In this document: in pieces, positions 62,301 to 64,000 of the stretch
How positions within the stretch are numbered: the stretch's first letter is position 1
Layout: each line of letters opens with the position of its first letter
Assembly (NCBI GenBank): GCA_008933995.1
Contig: WARS01000029.1
Span: 7,068,332 to 7,132,331 of the forward strand
Length of the DNA: 64,000 nt
Source: Datnioides undecimradiatus
Taxonomy: Eukaryota; Chordata; Actinopteri; Lobotiformes; Datnioididae
Direction: 5' to 3'
The notes under the pieces: model-generated
The model's input: the letters and a program-made list of their open reading frames with translations, nothing else
Told to the model about the DNA's origin: nothing
Database searches by the model: none
Translations under genes and position numbers: made by a program

Positions 62301-63633
62301 CTAGTTTCTCGGAGTTGTAAAAGCAATGCTGTGAAAGTGAACAGTGCTACAGGGACATATGAAACTAGACCCTGCTAAGTTTTGCACCAGCTGTTAAGAT
62401 GTGATTCCCTCTGATTCCTTTGCGGTTCTCTATAACATCAATCAAATCAGGTCAAGTAAGTCATTTCCGATTTAGAGGGGCAGTCTAGAGATGGCACAAT
62501 CCTGACACTGACATCACATTTGCTTTGTTTTCTTTGGTTCTTTTTTTGACTAACTAATGACAATTACCATTTTTATTCAACAGCAAGGGAAAAATATTTA
62601 AACCATAATTCAAGAAAATTTAGTAGGTCAAGCCACACATCCCACCTCTGTTTTGGACACCATGTCAAGTGTTAATAAAGCTGAGTTAATGAAACAAACT
62701 CTGGCCCCTGCCCTTTCCCTGCTGTGATTTGTTTTGTAGGGTGGGGAGCTGCTTTACTTGGGTGGTCCAGCCTTCTCACTGGATTCTGACGGCAGCCTCC
62801 TCATCACCTCCCCCTCTGGAAATGAAACTGGAGAGTTCATATGCACAGCTACCAATGCCGCCGGCTATGCCTCCAGGAAGGTCCAACTCACTGTCTATGG
62901 TAAACCTCATTGTCAGCCAAAGGCTGAATAAAGTCTGCACAAAGATAGTGGAGCATTAAACATCAACAGATTATTACTAAATTAATTCTGAGACATTAGT
63001 ATAATTACTATGATCACTGCCAAGACGTCTAGCAGCATCTACCAGCTGGAAACTGCATTACAAGTCATGTTACTGTGTTGGATTTTGCAAGAAAATGACT
63101 TCGCAGCACAAAGACAGATGCCTAACACTACTAAACAGGATCTAATATCCACTATTTTGGCTGCTCATAAACTGATGGTTTTAGCTTGACTGGTTTTGAA
63201 TCTTAAAGCCAGTCTTAAGGCCAAACTCATATTACAGCACGCAGTCACTGATACTGTGCACACTCAGTGCTCAACTGCTCCGATGGCCTCTGTGTTGGCA
63301 TTGATGAAGGACACGGAGGCAGTTCTCGTAAACACACTCAGTGCAACAAGAAGTCATTTTATACAACACTTTCGTCGTCTTTTACTTTCTAGTATGAACT
63401 CTTTCTTTGCATATTTATTTATGCATAACCTGGAGTTTTTCTTTTTTCCGGCCCATGTATGTACGTCCAGTCCGTCCTAGAACCAGTTCAGGCGCCGGAG
63501 GCTCAGCTGAGCCAATGCGAATGTCAGTGATTGAGGGTGAGGACGCCATTTTGCCATGCGAGGTCCGCAGTGTCCCGCCTCCCACCATCAGCTGGGCCAA
63601 GGAGAGGCAGCTTATCTCCCCGTTCTCCCCCAG
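22209..63633 (+). CDS. hmcn1: Hemicentin-1 (fibulin-6), N-terminal part, 22 exons, continues past the right edge
   Basis: A very large secreted extracellular-matrix protein. In zebrafish, hmcn1 (nagel) is needed for fin-fold epidermal-dermal adhesion. Twenty-two exons joined by GT-AG introns give one open frame of about 1,112 residues; the human protein is about 5,600. Domains: signal peptide 1-23; von Willebrand A about 32-210 with metal-site DVTGS at 39-43; conserved linker about 215-420; Ig domains 1-7 complete (cysteine pairs 443/491, 533/581, 623/671, 713/762, 804/856, 900/949, 991/1040); first half of Ig 8 (Cys1088, Trp1100). N-glycosylation sequons are frequent. Segments such as [20 protein letters not shown] read as near-identical to human HMCN1, which favours hmcn1 over hmcn2. 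No frameshift or stop is seen, so the locus looks intact. The individual exons are listed separately. Confidence 0.93.
24416..24447. repeat. (TG)n microsatellite, intron 1
   Basis: A pure TG tract of about 16 units, preceded by imperfect TG-rich sequence from about 24,391. Confidence 0.95.
25114..25178. repeat. (CA)n microsatellite, intron 1
   Basis: An uninterrupted CA tract of about 32 units, one of the longest pure dinucleotide runs in the window. It is likely highly polymorphic. Confidence 0.97.
29795..30164. mobile_element. hAT-like MITE with imperfect terminal inverted repeats
   Basis: The left end (CTAGGCTGGTGTTTTCCAAC, then GTGCCACAGCACA) matches the reverse complement of the right end (CTGAGGCGGTGATCTCCAAC, then GTGCCGCAGCACA), giving about 40 bases of imperfect inverted repeat. 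The GGTG..TCCAAC and GTGCCxCAGCACA wording is typical of non-autonomous hAT (Charlie-type) elements. The interior, about 280 bases, has no transposase frame. An 8-bp target duplication is not clear, which fits an old insertion. The superfamily assignment is from memory of terminal-repeat style; the inverted repeat is directly visible. Confidence 0.75.
31688..31761. repeat. Direct repeat pair, 19 bp with one mismatch
   Basis: GAATACAAATTATTACTAT at 31,688-31,706 recurs as GAATACAAATTATTATTAT at 31,743-31,761, 36 bases apart. It may be a small local duplication in intron 1. Confidence 0.6.
36895..37010. repeat. Interrupted (TG)n tract, intron 1
   Basis: About 115 bases of TG dinucleotides interrupted by GC and CT units. 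It generates false Cys/Val and His/Thr open frames on the two strands. Confidence 0.95.
38132..38202 (+). CDS. hmcn1: hmcn1 exon 2: VWA domain
   Basis: 71 bases, phase 1 to phase 0. It completes codon 82 (Glu) and codes [20 protein letters not shown] then LYVQ (residues 82-105), continuing the VWA fold after FHDP of exon 1. The acceptor follows a long T-rich tract, and the donor is TTCAG|GTGGGT. The sequence is essentially identical to vertebrate hemicentin-1. Confidence 0.95.
38203..39837 (+). other. hmcn1: hmcn1 intron 2
   Basis: It contains a 212-codon plus-strand open frame (38,372-39,010) that resembles no known protein and is probably chance. Near 39,700 it holds CAGGTGTTCCTAATAAAGTG, a phrase I associate with the tail of a dispersed fish repeat. 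Confidence 0.8.
39838..39996 (+). CDS. hmcn1: hmcn1 exon 3: VWA domain core
   Basis: 159 bases, phase 0 to 0, residues 106-158. It starts [20 protein letters not shown] and includes the hydrophobic beta strand [14 protein letters not shown], where the Asp after Thr lies in the position typical of VWA metal-site loops. Acceptor TTCTCAG|GGA and donor TCACAG|GTTTGG are canonical. Confidence 0.95.
40084..40206 (+). CDS. hmcn1: hmcn1 exon 4: VWA domain
   Basis: 123 bases, phase 0 to 0, residues 159-199. It codes [20 protein letters not shown] then [20 protein letters not shown] and E: a buried strand followed by the helix and strand that close the VWA fold. It is separated from exon 3 by an intron of only 87 bases. 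The donor is AATGAG|GTAAGC. Confidence 0.95.
40207..41560 (+). other. hmcn1: hmcn1 intron 4
   Basis: AT-rich sequence with a (TG)n tract at 41,313-41,373 and no recognisable coding content. Confidence 0.8.
41313..41373. repeat. (TG)n microsatellite, intron 4
   Basis: About 30 TG units with a single interruption near 41,360. Confidence 0.95.
41561..41732 (+). CDS. hmcn1: hmcn1 exon 5: end of VWA and start of linker
   Basis: 172 bases, phase 0 to 1, residues 200-256. [20 protein letters not shown] is the last VWA helix and strand. [20 protein letters not shown] and the following residues open the hemicentin-specific region between VWA and the Ig array. Acceptor CGCTGCAG|GTT; donor CCCAAG|GTATGA. 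Confidence 0.95.
41733..42755 (+). other. hmcn1: hmcn1 intron 5
   Basis: It holds a purine/ACA-rich segment (about 41,880-42,130, noted separately as a possible dispersed repeat). The rest is unremarkable. The exon 6 reading frame happens to stay open upstream into the intron from about 42,626, but the CCCTCAG acceptor marks the true exon start. Confidence 0.8.
41880..42130 (+). repeat. Possible teleost dispersed-repeat fragment, ACACAGG-rich
   Basis: About 250 bases are rich in GACACAGG, GGGAACC and ACAAAATAAAACGGGAAA wording, which I recall from dispersed sequences common in fish genomes. There is no terminal repeat and no coding frame with a recognisable domain. The family is not identified. 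Confidence 0.4.
42756..42862 (+). CDS. hmcn1: hmcn1 exon 6: linker region
   Basis: 107 bases, phase 1 to 0, residues 257-292. It codes [20 protein letters not shown] then [16 protein letters not shown], a hemicentin-specific beta-rich segment between the VWA and Ig domains. Acceptor GGCCCTCAG|GG; donor ATCAAG|GTAAAC. Confidence 0.94.
42863..47078 (+). other. hmcn1: hmcn1 intron 6 (4.2 kb)
   Basis: It contains a perfect 14-bp hairpin at 43,422-43,454 lying within a serine/threonine-rich minus-strand open frame of 116 codons (43,150-43,500). It also has an enhancer-like GC-balanced stretch (about 45,990-46,200). No coding exon is recognised. Confidence 0.8.
43422..43454. repeat. Perfect 14-bp inverted repeat with 5-base loop
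   Basis: CTGTAGACTCCTGC (43,422-43,435), the loop TTGCA, then the exact complement GCAGGAGTCTACAG (43,441-43,454). The stem is too short for a typical microRNA precursor. It could be a recent palindromic insertion or local inverted duplication. Confidence 0.85.
47079..47199 (+). CDS. hmcn1: hmcn1 exon 7: linker region
   Basis: 121 bases, phase 0 to 1, residues 293-332. It codes [20 protein letters not shown] then [20 protein letters not shown], matching the vertebrate hemicentin-1 segment just before the first Ig domains. Acceptor TTGAACAG|ACC; donor TTCAAG|GTCAGT. Confidence 0.95.
47306..47569 (+). CDS. hmcn1: hmcn1 exon 8: linker region
   Basis: 264 bases, phase 1 to 1, residues 333-420, after a 106-base intron. 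It runs from [20 protein letters not shown] to [14 protein letters not shown] and contains [20 protein letters not shown], a strongly conserved hemicentin block. Two N-glycosylation sequons (NTT, NIT) are present. Acceptor TTTCCAG|GT; donor CCTG|GTTAGT. Confidence 0.95.
47671..47815 (+). CDS. hmcn1: hmcn1 exon 9: first half of Ig domain 1
   Basis: 145 bases, phase 1 to 2, residues 421-468 plus two bases. It holds the first Ig cysteine (Cys443, in [10 protein letters not shown]). The position of the usual core tryptophan is phenylalanine (FTLRFSRDG); from memory human hemicentin-1 has the same substitution, so this is a family feature rather than damage. Donor TTCAG|GTAACC. Confidence 0.93.
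47816..48709 (+). other. hmcn1: hmcn1 intron 9
   Basis: 894 bases. The first 170 hold a teleost dispersed repeat fragment (47,855-47,985). The remainder has no recognisable feature. Confidence 0.85.
47855..47985 (+). mobile_element. Teleost interspersed repeat fragment
   Basis: Contains TATAGCCCAATATCACAAA, GGGGTTTACAGTGTACAGCA and TTAGACCCTCAATCCAGATA followed by AGGAAA. This wording I recognise from a very common percomorph dispersed repeat. The copy is short, diverged and without coding capacity. I do not assign a family name. Confidence 0.75.
48710..48831 (+). CDS. hmcn1: hmcn1 exon 10: second half of Ig domain 1
   Basis: 122 bases, phase 2 to 1, residues 469-509. It codes the [20 protein letters not shown] motif with the second Ig cysteine (Cys491) and ends RTFLDVS. 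The phase-1 exit sets the boundary for the next Ig module. Acceptor TTTCTAG|T; donor ATCAG|GTAAAC. Confidence 0.95.
48832..51863 (+). other. hmcn1: hmcn1 intron 10 (3.0 kb)
   Basis: AT-rich, with no microsatellite of note and no recognisable coding or repeat element. An open frame running into exon 11 from about 51,676 is intronic. Confidence 0.8.
51864..52133 (+). CDS. hmcn1: hmcn1 exon 11: complete Ig domain 2 in one exon
   Basis: 270 bases, phase 1 to 1, residues 510-599. The whole I-set domain is here: Cys533 (AVLTCHVVS), Trp545 (FNLTWLRGG), and Cys581 in [13 protein letters not shown]. Three N-linked sequons (NVT, NLT, NLS) are present. It is the only complete Ig domain in the window without an internal intron. 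Acceptor CCTGCAG|AG; donor CCAAG|GTGAGG. Confidence 0.95.
52134..55214 (+). other. hmcn1: hmcn1 intron 11 (3.1 kb)
   Basis: No coding exon or recognisable mobile element seen. The last 250 bases before exon 12 are strongly AT-rich and then give way to the TTTTCTCCCCTAG acceptor. Confidence 0.8.
55215..55356 (+). CDS. hmcn1: hmcn1 exon 12: first half of Ig domain 3
   Basis: 142 bases, phase 1 to 2, residues 600-646 plus two bases. It holds Cys623 ([14 protein letters not shown]) and Trp635 (RLVWTHND), with an NQT glycosylation sequon. Acceptor CCCCTAG|AG; donor AACAG|GTGAGT. Confidence 0.95.
55638..55765 (+). CDS. hmcn1: hmcn1 exon 13: second half of Ig domain 3
   Basis: 128 bases, phase 2 to 1, residues 647-689. 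[20 protein letters not shown] then [13 protein letters not shown] carries the second cysteine, Cys671. It follows a 281-base intron. Donor ATCG|GTGAGA. Confidence 0.95.
55862..55975 (+). CDS. hmcn1: hmcn1 exon 14: first half of Ig domain 4
   Basis: 114 bases, phase 1 to 1, residues 690-727. It has Cys713 ([14 protein letters not shown]) and Trp725 (ILWYK). The flanking introns are only 96 and 79 bases. Acceptor CCCTAG|AA; donor AAAG|GTAACA. Confidence 0.94.
56055..56213 (+). CDS. hmcn1: hmcn1 exon 15: second half of Ig domain 4
   Basis: 159 bases, phase 1 to 1, residues 728-780. It codes [20 protein letters not shown] then [20 protein letters not shown], with Cys762 in the DAGDYTC motif. 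Acceptor TCCTTAG|GG; donor GGTG|GTAAGA. Confidence 0.95.
56214..58147 (+). other. hmcn1: hmcn1 intron 15 (1.9 kb)
   Basis: Mostly AT-rich. It contains a roughly 700-base GCTA-rich element with inverted ends (57,225-57,945), listed separately. No coding exon is recognised. Confidence 0.85.
57225..57945. mobile_element. MITE-like element with imperfect inverted ends
   Basis: CAGCCAATCACA at 57,289-57,300 is matched exactly by its complement TGTGATTGGCTG at 57,889-57,900. Further out, AATGTCACTT near 57,243-57,252 pairs with AAGTGACATT near 57,920-57,929, and the AT-rich flanks beyond that still match at about 17 of 21 positions. The interior is enriched in TTAGC/GCTAG words and CpG compared with the surrounding intron, and has no long frame. 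Exact ends and target duplication are not resolved; the superfamily is unknown. Confidence 0.65.
58148..58339 (+). CDS. hmcn1: hmcn1 exon 16: first part of Ig domain 5
   Basis: 192 bases, phase 1 to 1, residues 781-844. It contains [20 protein letters not shown] with Cys804 and Trp816, and an NVT sequon. Acceptor CCTTCAG|CC; donor ATCACCA|GTAAGT. Confidence 0.94.
58423..58518 (+). CDS. hmcn1: hmcn1 exon 17: end of Ig domain 5
   Basis: 96 bases, phase 1 to 1, residues 845-876, after an 83-base intron. It codes [20 protein letters not shown], with Cys856, and ends ITVTGL. Acceptor GTCTCAG|GC; donor CTGG|GTGAGT. Confidence 0.94.
58519..59696 (+). other. hmcn1: hmcn1 intron 17
   Basis: 1.2 kb of sequence without a recognisable exon or mobile element. 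Short CA-rich and TG-rich patches occur near 58,625 and 59,095. Confidence 0.8.
59697..59824 (+). CDS. hmcn1: hmcn1 exon 18: first half of Ig domain 6
   Basis: 128 bases, phase 1 to 0, residues 877-919. [20 protein letters not shown] then [20 protein letters not shown] gives Cys900 and Trp913. Acceptor ATCTGTAG|TG; donor GGCTTG|GTGAGG. Confidence 0.94.
59938..60082 (+). CDS. hmcn1: hmcn1 exon 19: second half of Ig domain 6
   Basis: 145 bases, phase 0 to 1, residues 920-967, after a 113-base intron. [20 protein letters not shown] then [18 protein letters not shown] includes Cys949 and an NHT sequon. Acceptor CTTTCAG|CTG; donor TATG|GTAGCG. Confidence 0.95.
60083..61456 (+). other. hmcn1: hmcn1 intron 19
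   Basis: 1.4 kb with a poly-C run at 60,391-60,401 and no other recognisable feature. Confidence 0.8.
60391..60401 (+). repeat. Poly-C run, intron 19
   Basis: An 11-base run of C. Homopolymer length here may be unreliable in the assembly. Confidence 0.85.
61457..61569 (+). CDS. hmcn1: hmcn1 exon 20: first half of Ig domain 7
   Basis: 113 bases, phase 1 to 0, residues 968-1005. [20 protein letters not shown] then [17 protein letters not shown] supplies Cys991 and Trp1003. The IPTIQHG start is close to the human LPTIQHG. Acceptor TTTCCAG|TA; donor GCCAAG|GTATGT. Confidence 0.95.
61570..62739 (+). other. hmcn1: hmcn1 intron 20
   Basis: 1.2 kb with a short TG/GC run near 62,243-62,262 and no recognisable exon or mobile element. 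Confidence 0.8.
62740..62899 (+). CDS. hmcn1: hmcn1 exon 21: second half of Ig domain 7
   Basis: 160 bases, phase 0 to 1, residues 1006-1058. [20 protein letters not shown] then [20 protein letters not shown] has Cys1040, with Phe in place of the usual Tyr before it, and an NET sequon. Acceptor TTTTGTAG|GGT; donor TATG|GTAAAC. Confidence 0.95.
62900..63470 (+). other. hmcn1: hmcn1 intron 21
   Basis: 571 bases with no recognisable feature. It ends with a T-rich tract and the less common acceptor context TACGTCCAG before exon 22. Confidence 0.8.
63471..63633 (+). CDS. hmcn1: hmcn1 exon 22: first half of Ig domain 8
   Basis: 163 bases, phase 1 to 2, residues 1059-1112 plus two bases. [20 protein letters not shown] starts the module, and [20 protein letters not shown] gives Cys1088 and Trp1100; [10 protein letters not shown] closes it. 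The GSAEP insert region is Gly/Ser-rich and less conserved. The second half of this domain, with the second cysteine, is not in the window. Donor CCCAG|GTGCAG. Confidence 0.92.
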
Positions 63634-63995
63634 GTGCAGCACACTGAAAAACACTCACAGTACTGATGGAATTCATTATTAGTCAAACAAACTGCTTGTA
63701 CACTGTCTGGCATTCAAGACATTTTTAATATTATCACACCTGTATATTTAGACAGGGACGCCTTGCTGTCTTAACATACACCCGAACGAATAATGTTGTC
63801 CTGTAACTGCAAATCATATTATCCAAGCCACAAAGTAAGAGTTAGATTTGTCATTGTATCAGACAAATACCGTGCTGTCTACATCACTCAGCTCTGCCTC
63901 TGGACCGTTCATAGCCTCAGGGTATAGTTTGTGGTTTCATAGGATGACTGAGTAATCATCTGTGATCTGGTCTACCTACTGTGCGCCTGCCACAG
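63634..63995 (+). other. hmcn1: hmcn1 intron 22 (probable)
   Basis: 362 bases that begin with GTGCAG and may end with the CTGCCACAG acceptor at 63,987-63,995, if exon 23 starts at 63,996. No other feature is seen. Confidence 0.5.
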
Positions 63996-64000
63996 CCGCT
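63996..64000 (+). CDS. hmcn1: Possible first five bases of hmcn1 exon 23
   Basis: The sequence CTGCCACAG|CCGCT offers an acceptor, and a phase-2 join to exon 22 reads Ser-Arg. Human hemicentin-1 has Arg-His at about this point, so the join is plausible with one extra residue. Too little sequence remains to confirm it. Confidence 0.3.

Noticed and set aside
1..64000. CRISPR arrays, prokaryotic operons, tRNA or rRNA genes
   Set aside because: No regularly spaced repeats were seen. No tRNA box-B-like sequence with a matching cloverleaf, no rRNA-like sequence and no compact gene clusters were noticed on either strand.

Overview
The window looks like a vertebrate nuclear genome, most likely a percomorph teleost. 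Reasons: one large multi-exon gene with GT-AG introns, several introns of only about 80-110 bases, CA/TG microsatellites, and decayed copies of dispersed repeats that I associate with teleost genomes. There is no bacterial, phage or CRISPR content. I ran no searches; identities rest on reading translated exons against remembered family sequence.

Layout. (1) Bases 1 to about 1,180 are CpG-rich. They end in a likely promoter and a minus-strand untranslated first exon with a perfect splice donor. From vertebrate gene order this may be ivns1abp, which is an inference. (2) About 1.2-21.7 kb shows no gene: AT-rich intergenic DNA with simple repeats, one decayed dispersed repeat (about 20.6-21.1 kb) and some enhancer-like stretches that need comparative data. 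(3) About 21.75-22.2 kb is the promoter and leader of the main gene, with a CCAAT box and several upstream ATGs. (4) From 22,209 to the right edge is the 5' part of hemicentin-1 (hmcn1, fibulin-6), plus strand.

The hmcn1 model has 22 exons joined by canonical GT-AG introns in one unbroken frame: 3,338 coding bases, about 1,112 residues. The order is signal peptide, von Willebrand A domain with a DVTGS metal site (exons 1-5), the hemicentin linker (exons 5-8), then I-set immunoglobulin domains 1-7 complete and the first half of domain 8. Every Ig module begins at a phase-1 intron. Domains 1 and 3-7 are each split by one internal intron, and domain 8 appears to be; domain 2 is a single exon. 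The remaining Ig array and the G2F/EGF C-terminus lie beyond the right edge. A possible exon 23 begins 5 bases from the edge.

The introns carry the mobile and repeat content: a hAT-like MITE in intron 1, a palindromic-ended MITE-like element in intron 15, a teleost dispersed repeat in intron 9, a possible repeat in intron 5, a perfect 14-bp hairpin in intron 6, and TG/CA tracts. I found no convincing new biological system. The best leads are the non-coding elements and the upstream-ATG leader of hmcn1.
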